This document shows, in pieces, positions 51,928-60,875 of a DNA stretch of 64,000 nt; the first letter of the stretch is position 1, and each line of letters opens with the position of its first letter. The DNA lies in the NCBI RefSeq assembly GCF_947252345.1, contig NZ_CAMXVC010000001.1, forward strand, positions 1 to 64,000, written 5' to 3'. The translations under genes and the position numbers were made by a program. This DNA is from an uncultured Finegoldia sp. GTDB taxonomy: Bacteria; Bacillota; Clostridia; Tissierellales; Peptoniphilaceae. The notes beneath the pieces were generated by a model. That model was not told the DNA's origin. It ran no database searches and saw nothing but the letters and a program-made list of their open reading frames with translations.

Positions 51928-52686
51928 TTATTTTATTATTATCTGAAAAGTATCGTGTTCTTTTTTCATATTCACAATTTTCGTGTCCTCGTAATCGTGA
52001 GTGTCGATGAACTCGTCCACAATCGCCGGATTTTGCGTGAAGTGCATCGGAAACAAAACTTTCGGATGGCACTTTTCTACAAACTCGTTTACGCCCAAAT
52101 CGTAGTTTTTTTTCAAACGAGGGTCAACTGGGAAAAATCCGATATCCAAATTGCCGAGCTTGTCGATTTCCTTCGAAAATCTGTCCTGCATACTTTTTCT
52201 GTCTTCCTCGGTGTCTTCCTCCCACGCCCAATTGTTGAGGTCACCTGCGAAGAAAAACTTCAAGTGATTTGTTTCAAAATACACGCTGATTCCCATATCA
52301 GTTGAACCATAAGCTGTAAAATCAACTCCATAGACCGAAACGGACTCTCCGACTTCGAGCTTGACTACATTCTTGTCGAAATGCTTCTTCAACAATTCGA
52401 TGTTGTCCTCACCGAGAAACACGACATTGCCCTTAGTGTCATAATCGAAAACATCTTCGTAAACATCTTCACTGACAATGTATGTAACATCACTCGCATT
52501 TTCATAATCAAAAATACTTTCGTTGTAGTGGTCGGCATGAGAATGCGTCACAACGAATATAACCTTTTTGTCGTTCACATTTTTTGGCAACGTCCCTTGG
52601 AAATAATCGAAAATAATAATCTTGTCCTCAAACTCCAACGAAAACGAGCTGTGATATATATATCTAATGTTCAAACTATCCTGCAT
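51928..52686 (-). CDS. MBL-fold metallo-hydrolase
   Basis: A 252-residue metallo-beta-lactamase-fold protein. THSHADHYNES carries the H-x-H-x-D-H zinc motif near residue 47, and PMHFTQNP gives a later His ligand. The start IRYIYHSSFSLEFEDKIIIFDYF is common to the UlaG-like/L-ascorbate lactonase-type group. Substrate unknown. It lies between the P-type ATPase and the nucleoside hydrolase operon and has no obvious functional link to either. Confidence 0.88.
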   Translation of the reverse strand: MQDSLNIRYIYHSSFSLEFEDKIIIFDYFQGTLPKNVNDKKVIFVVTHSHADHYNESIFDYENASDVTYIVSEDVYEDVFDYDTKGNVVFLGEDNIELLKKHFDKNVVKLEVGESVSVYGVDFTAYGSTDMGISVYFETNHLKFFFAGDLNNWAWEEDTEEDRKSMQDRFSKEIDKLGNLDIGFFPVDPRLKKNYDLGVNEFVEKCHPKVLFPMHFTQNPAIVDEFIDTHDYEDTKIVNMKKEHDTFQIIIK

Positions 52687-52736
52687 TATTAATCCCCCTA
52701 CAATATATTAACACACAAAATGATAAATTACGCAAG

Positions 52737-52766
52737 AAAAGCCTCAAAAAACTTTTTTCAAGGCTT
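52737..52766 (-). terminator. Terminator overlapping the nucleoside hydrolase stop
   Basis: AAAGCCT and AGGCTTT arms with inner AAAAAA/TTTTTT pairing on the - strand. It overlaps the stop codon of the last gene of the operon. The trailing T-run is short. Confidence 0.6.
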
Positions 52767-53535
52767 TGATGTAATCCAATCTGCTTTTTAAAACCGGAAA
52801 ATTAATTTCTTTGCCGTCTTCGTCTTCGACCAACAATCCCGTATTGAGTTTTTCGAACGAAACTTTTTTGTAGTTGTCAGAAAACAATTCGCAGTCCGTA
52901 GCGAAAACCGCTGCAATCAAATCCCAGATTATGATATAGTCCAACTTGTAATCTTTTGAGTGAAAATCAAACCAAGCGTAGGCATTTTCTCGCAGATACT
53001 CGTATTTTTGAAAAATATCGTCAATTTCATCGAGCGTCACATAATAATCGAGGCAATTATTGGCGTTTATTATGCTGATGTCTTTGAAATTTTTGAGCAC
53101 AACCTCGCTCGACTTGTAATCGACAGAAAAATTCAACTCGTCCATCTTCTTGCCATTGATAATCAAATCTTCGGTGATGGAACCCATCGACACAATCCTG
53201 CATTTGTCCACAATCGAATTGTCCAGTTCGTAAGCTTTTCTGATGTTGTCCAAGCTTCCCAACGTCAACAAAGTGATATTTTCGTTTTCGTGGATTTTAT
53301 CGACGATTTTTTCTGCCGCATCCTCATTCCCAAACGCCAACTCGTAGTCTAATTTCAAATCGTCGAACACTTTTTCCGTGGCGCCATTGACTACCTCAAT
53401 TGTGTCGTTGCCGAAGGTCGTCGTCACCAATTTTATGTCGCAATTTTTCTTGATTAGATACATCAGCGCTAAGAAATCGTCCACATCTCTGTGTCTGACC
53501 GCCAACGTGTTGTCAAAATCGACCATTATTTTCAT
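52744..53535 (-). CDS. Nucleoside hydrolase-like protein
   Basis: A 263-residue member of the inosine/uridine-preferring hydrolase family. The N-terminal DFDNTLAVRHRDVDD gives the Asp cluster that binds Ca2+; TTFGNDTIEVV matches the next conserved block (usually TVxGN), and a Trp-Asp segment (IIWDLIAAVF) near residue 210 provides a late Asp. Expected reaction: nucleoside to base plus ribose. It overlaps the ABC ATPase gene by 4 nt and ends the importer operon, which suggests the importer takes up a nucleoside-like compound. Confidence 0.85.
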   Translation of the reverse strand: MKIMVDFDNTLAVRHRDVDDFLALMYLIKKNCDIKLVTTTFGNDTIEVVNGATEKVFDDLKLDYELAFGNEDAAEKIVDKIHENENITLLTLGSLDNIRKAYELDNSIVDKCRIVSMGSITEDLIINGKKMDELNFSVDYKSSEVVLKNFKDISIINANNCLDYYVTLDEIDDIFQKYEYLRENAYAWFDFHSKDYKLDYIIIWDLIAAVFATDCELFSDNYKKVSFEKLNTGLLVEDEDGKEINFPVLKSRLDYIKALKKVF

Positions 53536-54155
53536 AATTTCACTATCCTATCCGATAAAATTTCCGCATCGTCCCTGTCATGTGTCACCAAAATCGTGGT
53601 CATATTGTTGTGCGTGTGAATCTTCTTCAAAATATCTCGCAATTTGAAACGAAGCTCATCATCAAGTCCCACGAAAGGTTCATCCAACAGTAAAACTTTC
53701 GGATTGAAACTTGCCGCCCTACAAAGGCTCACGCGTTTTTTCTCGCCACCCGATAATTCTCTGGGCTTTTTATTGTTGTAGCCTTTTAATTCTACAAGCT
53801 CTAACAATTCTTCAACTCTGGCTTTAATCTTTTTCTTGTCCATATTCCTTATTTTCATTCCAAATGCGATGTTTTTCTCGACATTCATATGCGGAAACAA
53901 GTACGAATCCTGCAACGCCATCGTTATATTTCTTTTGTGAACTGGGATATTTGTTATGTCCAAATCGTCCAACAGAACCTTCCCCTTTGTCGGAAATTCC
54001 AATCCCGCAATTATTTTCAGTATCGTGGATTTGCCCACTCCGGATTTTCCAAATAACGTGATAAATTCCCCGTCCTTTACCTTCAAATTAAAATCGTCGA
54101 GGATTAATTTGTCGTCGTATTTGAATGTTATATCTCGTAATTCTAATTTATTCAT
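53532..54155 (-). CDS. ABC importer ATP-binding protein (YnjD-like)
   Basis: A 207-residue ATPase with Walker A GKSGVGKST, signature LSGGEKKRVSLCRA and Walker B LLLDEPFVGLDDE. I start it at 54155 (MNKLELRDITF); the longer frame from 54206 lies inside the permease gene. Tightly overlapping with both neighbours. Together with two permeases and a binding protein it forms an importer of the YnjBCD type. Confidence 0.88.
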   Translation of the reverse strand: MNKLELRDITFKYDDKLILDDFNLKVKDGEFITLFGKSGVGKSTILKIIAGLEFPTKGKVLLDDLDITNIPVHKRNITMALQDSYLFPHMNVEKNIAFGMKIRNMDKKKIKARVEELLELVELKGYNNKKPRELSGGEKKRVSLCRAASFNPKVLLLDEPFVGLDDELRFKLRDILKKIHTHNNMTTILVTHDRDDAEILSDRIVKL

Positions 54156-54924
54156 TATTTTCAACCATCCTTCTCGAAAAATAATTGCTGACAAAATATA
54201 CCGCAAAACAAATCAACAAAAATACAACTGAGTACACGCTCGAAACGTGCCTGTCCTTTTCTTTCAGTATAGGGAAAATCACCGTCGAAAAAGTGTTGAC
54301 CAATCCCCCGCCAATCAAAAAGTTGACGATGTATTGGCTGAAACTCACGATGAAACTCATAAAAAATGCCGCCAAGAGTGCTGGCAAATAAAGTGGCAGA
54401 TTGATGTGAATCAACGTTTGAACATCATTTGCCCCTAAAAGTCTGGCTTGGTTTTCGTAATTTATCCCAACCGAGCTTATCACAGGCTCGATTATCAAAA
54501 AGCAATACGGAATACACTGAAATATATGCACAATCATAACGCCGGACACTTTGTTTGCAAGTGACAATCTAAGAAAATTCAAGTGCAGCCCTATCGCCAA
54601 GCTCATGACCGGAAGAAGTATGGGAATAAAAAGTATGACTCTAAAAACCGATTTGAATTTGAAATTGTACAACGCTATCGCCTTTGCAGCCGGATATGTA
54701 AAAACAATCGACAATATCGCAACTGAACTGCTTATTCCAATGCTCTTCAAAATTATGGTTAAATTGTCTTTGTTCGTCAACAGCGATTTCCACGCCCTCA
54801 CTGTAAAAAGTTGTGGCACCATTTTGTTGTACGGCCAGCTTTCTACAAAAGCCCACATAATCATATAAACTACAGGAACTACGAAAAACACCGTCAGCAC
54901 AATTCTCGTTATTTTCTTATTCAT
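54148..54924 (-). CDS. ABC importer permease (YnjC C-half-like)
   Basis: A 258-residue permease with six helices and the EAA-loop sequence QARLLGANDVQTLIHINLP, which docks to the ATPase. It overlaps both neighbours by 8 nt. In E. coli YnjC the two permease halves are one chain; here they are two genes. Confidence 0.88.
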   Translation of the reverse strand: MNKKITRIVLTVFFVVPVVYMIMWAFVESWPYNKMVPQLFTVRAWKSLLTNKDNLTIILKSIGISSSVAILSIVFTYPAAKAIALYNFKFKSVFRVILFIPILLPVMSLAIGLHLNFLRLSLANKVSGVMIVHIFQCIPYCFLIIEPVISSVGINYENQARLLGANDVQTLIHINLPLYLPALLAAFFMSFIVSFSQYIVNFLIGGGLVNTFSTVIFPILKEKDRHVSSVYSVVFLLICFAVYFVSNYFSRRMVENNE

Positions 54925-55795
54925 AGTTGGCCTCCTCTGATATCATCTTGTTGTAACTGATGCAAAAAATCACAAATCCTATCGCCCCTATCAATAACAA
55001 AATATTGTTGATGACCATCGAATACAAATGGTCTTCCATTTCAGCAGAAGTGTAGTAAATCATCGAAATTTCCGACAAAGTCTTGGGATAACTCGGCCCC
55101 AAAATAACCGGAAGTTCATACGATGAAAATGTGTATGTGAATATCACGACGAAACAATACACAATGTTTGAAAAAATCATCGGCAATGTGACTTTAAAAA
55201 AAGTCTGAACTTTATTCGCTCCCAAAAGATAAGCCTGACTTTTGTATTCATCAGAAATTCTCATCAAAACGGAGCTCATCGTGTAGCCTACAAATGCCAT
55301 CTCTTTGAATACAAATGCAATCACAATTCCAATAGAATTTTTGTCGTAAACGAAGGATGGAAATTGTTCAAAATTTTTGATAATTCCAACATCGTACATA
55401 ATCCTCGAAATCAATCCCGTTTGACCGAGCATTTGATAAATCAAAACCCCGACAATCATATGCGGAAGTATTATTCCAAGTTGAATCATATCCATAACGT
55501 ATTTGTCTTTTTTTGCCTTCAAATAGAACGCCAACACAGTTCCCAAAAATATAGATATCACAGACGAGGATATCGAATAGCCAAACGTGAATTTCAAAGA
55601 GTCGATAAATTCCTTTGATTTTAGAATTTCACGGTAGTATTTTGTTGTGAATTTGGTCAAACCTATTTGCTCGTAAATGCCAAAACTCTGTTTTAGCGAT
55701 TGACCCATTGACAAAAAAGTAATCGCTAAAACAAATACAACTATTGGCATTACATAAATGTAAGGTTTTATTTTTGTAAAATTTCTTTTTCCCAT
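54917..55795 (-). CDS. ABC importer permease (YnjC N-half-like)
   Basis: A 292-residue permease with six helices and the EAA loop SQAYLLGANKVQTFFKVTLP. It overlaps the binding protein gene by 28 nt and the next permease by 8 nt. Confidence 0.88.
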   Translation of the reverse strand: MGKRNFTKIKPYIYVMPIVVFVLAITFLSMGQSLKQSFGIYEQIGLTKFTTKYYREILKSKEFIDSLKFTFGYSISSSVISIFLGTVLAFYLKAKKDKYVMDMIQLGIILPHMIVGVLIYQMLGQTGLISRIMYDVGIIKNFEQFPSFVYDKNSIGIVIAFVFKEMAFVGYTMSSVLMRISDEYKSQAYLLGANKVQTFFKVTLPMIFSNIVYCFVVIFTYTFSSYELPVILGPSYPKTLSEISMIYYTSAEMEDHLYSMVINNILLLIGAIGFVIFCISYNKMISEEANYE

Positions 55796-57027
55796 ATCTT
55801 TTCAAATTGTGGCACAAGTTTCGCTGGCATTTCAGGGATTCTCTTTTCTTGCAATTCTTTTAGTGGAAGCGTTGCGATTCCCAAATCCATTTTATCGAGT
55901 TTTTGTTTTTCATCAGCTGATAATTTGTTGATGTCAAAAACAGGCATATCTCCCAACACTTTTGGTTGTGCTTTTTCCAATTGCATTTCAAAAGAAAGCA
56001 TAGCATCTATCATACACATTGCCCCTTCTTTGTTTTGAGAGCCTTCTGCAATCGCCAAGAAGTGAGTGTTTCCAATCATACCCTTGTCCAAAAGGAATGT
56101 CCTCGTAGTTTTTGGATAATTTCCCTTTGCAATTTCCGCATCTGCCGCCGATGGATTGTAACTCATCGTCATATAAACTTCGCCGTCACGATACATATTG
56201 TTGAGCGTTCCTTGGTCTTTAGGATATACTTTCCCTTCCTTCCACAAGTATGGTTTTATTTCTTTCAAATAATCCAACGCCGGTTTTATTTTTCCTGTGA
56301 GTTCTTCTTCGGAGAAATTTTTGCTTGTGTCCATAAATTGTTTGTAACCTACGGTGTTGCTGATGATATTTCTCACGAATGCAGAAGATGTGAAATCAGG
56401 CATTTGTGCGTAAGTGAACTTGCCCGGATTTTTCTTAATCCACTCTTTTAACTCGTCGAGATTTTTAGGTGGATTTGGAACTTTTGCAGTGTCGTAAATC
56501 AAAACCAATTGAGCCTTTCCATAAGGAGCTTCGTAGCCATCTGTCGGATTTGCAAAATCGTATTTTACATCAGAAGATTCTTTGTCGATGTATTTGTTGA
56601 AGTTTGGAAGCTTGTCGGTGAATGGACCGAACAACAACCCCTGTTTTTTGTTGGAGTAGAAGTTTTCCCCATTAATCCACACAACATCTACGTTACTCGG
56701 TTTGTTGGCTTGCTTTTCGTTCATCAACAAATTGTTGATTGCGTCGATGTCCATTGGAACTCTTTTAACTTTGATTCCGTAAGTTTTTTCTGCGTATGGA
56801 ATGAATGTCTTGTCGATAAAATCATTTCTGAGAATATCTCCGCCATATCCATAAAAATTCACAGTTTTCCCCTTTGCCTTGGCCTTGATTTCGTCAAAGC
56901 TCATATCACTGATTTTCTTTTCACTTTTTGACTCCTGTTTGTTATCAGTTTTTTGATTGTTAGAACAAGCTGTGATAACAATTAACATAAGAACAAGAAA
57001 AATTTTAAAAATGTTTTTCTTTCTCAT
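55768..57027 (-). CDS. ABC importer substrate-binding lipoprotein (YnjB-like)
   Basis: A 419-residue lipoprotein with lipobox ITAC (acylated Cys near residue 21). After the signal, GKTVNFYGYGGDILRNDFID and VDVVWINGENFYSNKKQGLLF match the YnjB family, whose WINGENF-like stretch is distinctive. It captures the substrate at the cell surface for the two permeases. YnjBCD substrate is not settled in the literature I know; the nucleoside hydrolase at the end of this operon hints at a nucleoside-like ligand. Confidence 0.88.
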   Translation of the reverse strand: MRKKNIFKIFLVLMLIVITACSNNQKTDNKQESKSEKKISDMSFDEIKAKAKGKTVNFYGYGGDILRNDFIDKTFIPYAEKTYGIKVKRVPMDIDAINNLLMNEKQANKPSNVDVVWINGENFYSNKKQGLLFGPFTDKLPNFNKYIDKESSDVKYDFANPTDGYEAPYGKAQLVLIYDTAKVPNPPKNLDELKEWIKKNPGKFTYAQMPDFTSSAFVRNIISNTVGYKQFMDTSKNFSEEELTGKIKPALDYLKEIKPYLWKEGKVYPKDQGTLNNMYRDGEVYMTMSYNPSAADAEIAKGNYPKTTRTFLLDKGMIGNTHFLAIAEGSQNKEGAMCMIDAMLSFEMQLEKAQPKVLGDMPVFDINKLSADEKQKLDKMDLGIATLPLKELQEKRIPEMPAKLVPQFEKIWEKEILQK

Positions 57028-57173
57028 ATTTCCCTCCTTTTATTTATATTTTTAGTATAACATTTTATATAATTTTCTCGCAAAATTTTTTAATATTCTC
57101 CAATCATCAGAAATCGTCAATAAACCACAAATATTTTTGTTGTAGTATAATATTAATAACGAAAGGATGTTTT

Positions 57174-57644
57174 ATGAAAAAGACAAATGCAATGAGAATA
57201 CTCGACAGAGAAAAAATTGGGTATAAATTTATAGAATACTCCGTAGGAGATGATGTCAGCGGCGAAAATGTCGCCAAGAAATTGAACGAGGATGAATCTT
57301 TCGTTTTCAAAACGCTTGTAACCGTTTCGAATACCAACGAGCATTTTGTGTTCGTCGTAGCTGTGAAAGACGAGTTGGATTTGAAAAAGTGTGCGAAAGC
57401 CTGTGGAGTGAAAAAACTCGAAATGATTCACGTCAAGGATTTGCTCAAAACAACCGGCTACATCAGAGGCGGTTGCTCTCCTATCGGAATGAAGACGAAG
57501 TTTAGGACTTTTATTGACGAGAGTTGCGAAGACAAAGAGTATATTTATGTGTCAGGGGGTAAAATTGGCACGCAAATTAAAATCAATCCCGTGGATTTGA
57601 TAAAAATTTGTGATATTACTGTGAAAGATATTAAGAAGGGGTAG
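57174..57644 (+). CDS. ybaK: Cys-tRNA(Pro)/Cys-tRNA(Cys) deacylase
   Basis: A 156-residue YbaK-type editing protein that hydrolyses Cys-tRNA-Pro made by ProRS. It begins KTNAMRILDREKIGYK and has the family GENVAKKLNEDE, KTLV and GGCSPIGMKTKF blocks with the catalytic Lys in FKTLV. It is only 2 nt upstream of gshA, so it is cotranscribed. That places cysteine-related proofreading and gamma-glutamylcysteine synthesis in one operon. Confidence 0.92.
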   Translation: MKKTNAMRILDREKIGYKFIEYSVGDDVSGENVAKKLNEDESFVFKTLVTVSNTNEHFVFVVAVKDELDLKKCAKACGVKKLEMIHVKDLLKTTGYIRGGCSPIGMKTKFRTFIDESCEDKEYIYVSGGKIGTQIKINPVDLIKICDITVKDIKKG

Positions 57645-57646
57645 AT

Positions 57647-58951
57647 ATGGATTACGAAAAACAGCTCGAGGCTGTGGTTGACTTCATCAAAAGCGGTGAG
57701 AAAAGCGAAGAAGATTTTACGATTGGAATGGAGATGGAGCATTTCATAATAGACAAGGACAGTTTGAAAACTGTGTCGTATTTCGGAAAAAACGGAATCG
57801 GTGAGAGTTTGAAGGAGCTTCATAGAAATGGATTTGTCGCCTACAAAGAGGGAGATTACATTCTCGGACTTGAAAACGATGATTTGGCTGTGTCGACAGA
57901 GCCTGGCAGTCAATTCGAGGTCGCTTTATCATCAAAGTTAAAAATTGATGAGTTGAAGGATATCTACTTAAAAAATATGAGAAATTTGGTTAAATTTTTC
58001 GATTCGAAAAACCAAAAGATTGTAACGTTGGGCTATCATCCGGTGACAAAAATCGACGAGATTACAATCCTTCCCAAAAAAAGATACGATTTTATGTACA
58101 AGTATTTCAACACAAAAGGCACGATGGCGCACAATATGATGAAGGGAACTTGTTCGTTGCAATGCAGCATCGACTACTCATCAGAAGAAGATTTTGTCAA
58201 AAAATACAAAGTCACAAACTGTTTGTCGCCCGTTTTGTACGCCTTGTTTGACAATGCCTACATTTTTGAGGGAGAGCCTGCGAAAAGTCGCAATATGAGA
58301 GAAATCATCTGGGAGAACACCGACAAGGACAGGTCTGGAATTTATCCATTTAGCTTCGACGGCGATTTGAGCTACAAAAAATACGCCGAACACATTTTGA
58401 ACACGCCGTTGATTTTCTCTTTTGACGACAATCGCAACCCCGTCTACGTCGGAGAAAAAAAATTCAAGGACGTGTTCGACGATGTCAAGGATGTGGATAT
58501 GATTTTTCACGCGTTGTCGATAGTCTTTCCCGATGTCCGAGTGAAAAAATACATCGAGATACGAATGATGGATGAAATCAAATACCCTCTCAATTTCGCT
58601 GCGATAGCCTTGATTAAAGGGTTGTTCTACGACAAAAACAATTTGGACAAATTGTCGGAGATTTTCAAAGACACTACCTACGATATGTGTATGAAGGCAA
58701 AAATAGATTCCAGACAAAAAGGACTTAACGCCGAATTTTTGGGCACAACTATGTTGGATTTTTCGAAAAATTTGGTTAAAATGGCAAAAGATGCCCTCGT
58801 TGATGGCGAAAAGAAATATCTCGTCGCGCTGGAAAATATGCTAGAAACGGGAATGAATCCACGAGATAAATTTGAACAAACTTACAAAAAAGAAGGATTG
58901 CGACAAGCTGTCATAGAACAAGAACTCAATTTGGAGGATTTAGATGTATAA
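57647..58951 (+). CDS. gshA: Glutamate--cysteine ligase (GCS2 type)
   Basis: Forms gamma-glutamylcysteine from glutamate, cysteine and ATP. The 434-residue protein starts the fold with TIGMEMEHFIID. It has STEPGSQFEVALS (the GCS2 EPG-QFE motif), PKKRYDFMYKYF, GTCSLQCSIDYSSEEDF and RTGIYPFSF-like DRSGIYPFSF, all typical of plant/alpha-proteobacterial type GshA and EgtA. It is not the fused GshAB of other Firmicutes. It overlaps the ATP-grasp gene by 8 nt. Confidence 0.9.
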   Translation: MDYEKQLEAVVDFIKSGEKSEEDFTIGMEMEHFIIDKDSLKTVSYFGKNGIGESLKELHRNGFVAYKEGDYILGLENDDLAVSTEPGSQFEVALSSKLKIDELKDIYLKNMRNLVKFFDSKNQKIVTLGYHPVTKIDEITILPKKRYDFMYKYFNTKGTMAHNMMKGTCSLQCSIDYSSEEDFVKKYKVTNCLSPVLYALFDNAYIFEGEPAKSRNMREIIWENTDKDRSGIYPFSFDGDLSYKKYAEHILNTPLIFSFDDNRNPVYVGEKKFKDVFDDVKDVDMIFHALSIVFPDVRVKKYIEIRMMDEIKYPLNFAAIALIKGLFYDKNNLDKLSEIFKDTTYDMCMKAKIDSRQKGLNAEFLGTTMLDFSKNLVKMAKDALVDGEKKYLVALENMLETGMNPRDKFEQTYKKEGLRQAVIEQELNLEDLDV

Positions 58952-60254
58952 CGACGAATATTCACTAGAATTGTATAAAATAGTAAGAGAAGACGAAGAT
59001 TTGTATTACAAAGATTTTGTGGATTTTATTGAGAAAACAAAAGTGTCCAAGGCAATCTATCACGGAGAGCCAATCCCTATGACCTACCAAGGGCTATTCT
59101 ACAACAGACAACACAAATCGGATTTTGTCTACATCGCCAACACTTTGATGAGCATTACCGACAAAATCACCGACGAATTTGTGAAAAATCCAGAATACAG
59201 AAAACTGTTTCAATTAGACCCGACAATTGAAAAGCTCGTGCTTCACGACCCTGGCTACGACGTTCCCGTTCCGATTTGCAGATACGATGTGTTCTACGAC
59301 GGCAAAAACTATATGCTTTGCGAACTCAACACCGACGGTTCCTCTGCGATGAACGAAGACAACACTTTGGGTGAACTTCTCCTACAAACGAAAGCTATGC
59401 AAAAATTTATGGAGAAACACGACGTTCAAAACGTGGACTTGTTCAATCCATGGGTTTGGGAAACGGCAGATATGTTCAAAAAATATGTCTCTGACAAGAA
59501 ACCGAACATCGCAATCGTGGATAATTTGGAAGTTGGGACGTCGAATGAATTTCAAGAATTTAAAAGAGTCTACGAAGAAAACGGATTTAACTGCGAAATC
59601 ATAGACATCAGAGATTTGGAATACAAAAACGGCAAATTGTGCCGTGGAGATTATGTCATAGATTTGGTTTACCGAAGAATTGTGACGCTCGAATTGTTGA
59701 AAATAAAAGACGACATCAAACCATTCTTGGACGCATATATGGACAACGCATTCTTTATGATTGGCTCGTTCAGGTCGCAATTGATGCACTCGAAGCTAAT
59801 CTTCGAAATCTTCAGAGACGAACACACACAATCGCTACTAAATTACGAAGAAAAGAAATTCATAGAAAAACACGTTCCGTTCACGAAAAAAATCGAAGAA
59901 CAAGACGTATACGAAATCATTATGAACAAGGACAAATACATCTTCAAACCAATTGACGGCTACGCTTCTCTCGGAATCTTTGTCGGACGTGAATTGACAA
60001 AAGAACAGTTGAAAGAAAAACTTCCGGAATTTATAAAAACCGGCTACATCTATCAGGAATACTACGATATGAACAAATGTGAGTTCTTGGAGTTTGAAGA
60101 AAAACAACCCGTGCTGAATAAATTCACACAAGTTGTGGGACTTTTCATCTACAACAAACACTTCATCGCCCCTTACACACGAATCGGAAAAGACAACGTC
60201 GTAAGCGGTGCGAGAAAATACTACACAGCGCCAAACTTGTTCATAAACGAGTAA
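58944..60254 (+). CDS. ATP-grasp ligase, glutathionylspermidine-synthase-like
   Basis: A 436-residue protein with the features of the GSP-synthase family of ATP-grasp ligases: LCELNTDGSSAMNEDNTLGE (about residues 133-152), the ATP-binding Lys in KYIFKPIDGYASLGIF, then YIYQEYYDMNKCEF and a terminal VVGLFIYNKHFIAPYTRIG. It differs from classical GshB. Fused in expression with gshA (8-nt overlap), it is the natural candidate to ligate gamma-glutamylcysteine to glycine or to another amine or amino acid. The product is unknown. Confidence 0.8.
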   Translation: MYNDEYSLELYKIVREDEDLYYKDFVDFIEKTKVSKAIYHGEPIPMTYQGLFYNRQHKSDFVYIANTLMSITDKITDEFVKNPEYRKLFQLDPTIEKLVLHDPGYDVPVPICRYDVFYDGKNYMLCELNTDGSSAMNEDNTLGELLLQTKAMQKFMEKHDVQNVDLFNPWVWETADMFKKYVSDKKPNIAIVDNLEVGTSNEFQEFKRVYEENGFNCEIIDIRDLEYKNGKLCRGDYVIDLVYRRIVTLELLKIKDDIKPFLDAYMDNAFFMIGSFRSQLMHSKLIFEIFRDEHTQSLLNYEEKKFIEKHVPFTKKIEEQDVYEIIMNKDKYIFKPIDGYASLGIFVGRELTKEQLKEKLPEFIKTGYIYQEYYDMNKCEFLEFEEKQPVLNKFTQVVGLFIYNKHFIAPYTRIGKDNVVSGARKYYTAPNLFINE

Positions 60255-60256
60255 TT

Positions 60257-60283
60257 AAAAGCCACATTGTGTGGCTTTTTTTG
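60257..60283 (+). terminator. Terminator of the ybaK-gshA operon
   Basis: AAAGCCACA and TGTGGCTTT arms followed by T7. A near copy recurs at 61277. Confidence 0.85.
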
Positions 60284-60352
60284 TGTGAAAAATATAAATC
60301 CCCTCTCAAAAAATTTCACCTTCTATTGTCATCCCTGCGAAAATAATTTGTA

Positions 60353-60402
60353 TAAAAAAAATGTTATTTGTAGATTAAAAACTTGTAACTACAAATAACA
60401 TT
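60353..60402 (-). terminator. Terminator of the RHH gene
   Basis: AATGTTATTTGTAG and CTACAAATAACATT, a 14-bp perfect stem on the - strand, followed by seven T. Confidence 0.9.
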
Positions 60403-60443
60403 GCGCTGTTTTTTAATATATATTTTTTCTGAATAAACAACCC

Positions 60444-60662
60444 TCATATACCCAACTCTTTTTTTACCTCATCATCACTGTAAAATTTCATTTTGCCTTT
60501 GTTAAGGAGATACTCATCAACTATCTTTTCATCATACTCTTGTTCGATTTTTTCCAATAATGATTCTCTTGCCCAGTCGGATAAAGTTTTATTTTTTTCT
60601 TTTGAAACATTTGTGAAAAGTTCCTTATCCGATTCGCTCAATCTAATCGCTATAGTAGCCAT
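60444..60662 (-). CDS. Ribbon-helix-helix antitoxin-like protein (orphan)
   Basis: A 72-residue protein starting MATIAIRLSESDKELF, a ribbon-helix-helix opening of the RelB/DUF6290 kind, and ending with an acidic helix (KMKFYSDDEVKKELGI) that in such antitoxins wraps the toxin. No toxin gene follows: a strong terminator comes next. A frame starting 36 nt earlier has no ribosome site; AAAGGAGTG precedes this ATG. The palindrome at 60679-60697 is its likely operator. Confidence 0.8.
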   Translation of the reverse strand: MATIAIRLSESDKELFTNVSKEKNKTLSDWARESLLEKIEQEYDEKIVDEYLLNKGKMKFYSDDEVKKELGI

Positions 60663-60678
60663 AATATCACTCCTTTTT

Positions 60679-60697
60679 TGTGTTACATCGTAACACA
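60679..60697. promoter_or_regulatory. Perfect palindromic operator before the RHH gene
   Basis: TGTGTTACATCGTAACACA, two 8-bp arms with a 3-nt centre, lies immediately upstream of the ribosome site. Its size fits an RHH dimer pair. Confidence 0.7.
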
Positions 60698-60718
60698 ATT
60701 TTAATATAAATTCTTAAC

Positions 60719-60769
60719 TTAGTCCACCCTACAACTTACGACACCTTGATTTTCAGTTGTGATTTTCAT
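60719..60769 (-). CDS. Possible 16-codon leader or gene remnant
   Basis: ATG at 60769 with a GGAGTTGAGG ribosome site, under the promoter at 60792-60821, opens a frame MKITTENQGVVSCRVD followed by a stop. It lies upstream of the RHH gene and is transcribed toward it. It may be a leader peptide or the truncated start of a lost gene. Confidence 0.25.
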   Translation of the reverse strand: MKITTENQGVVSCRVD

Positions 60770-60791
60770 TACCTCAACTCCTTCTATTTTT

Positions 60792-60821
60792 ATTATATCC
60801 TAATATTTTATTCTAATACAA
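60792..60821 (-). promoter_or_regulatory. Promoter reading into the RHH gene
   Basis: TTGTAT (60816-60821) and TATAAT (60792-60797) on the - strand, spacer 18 nt. Confidence 0.5.
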
Positions 60822-60875
60822 TGCTGGACTTTTATGCGCATTATGCGTATTATTAAAGCATAAGGAGGTTAGACG

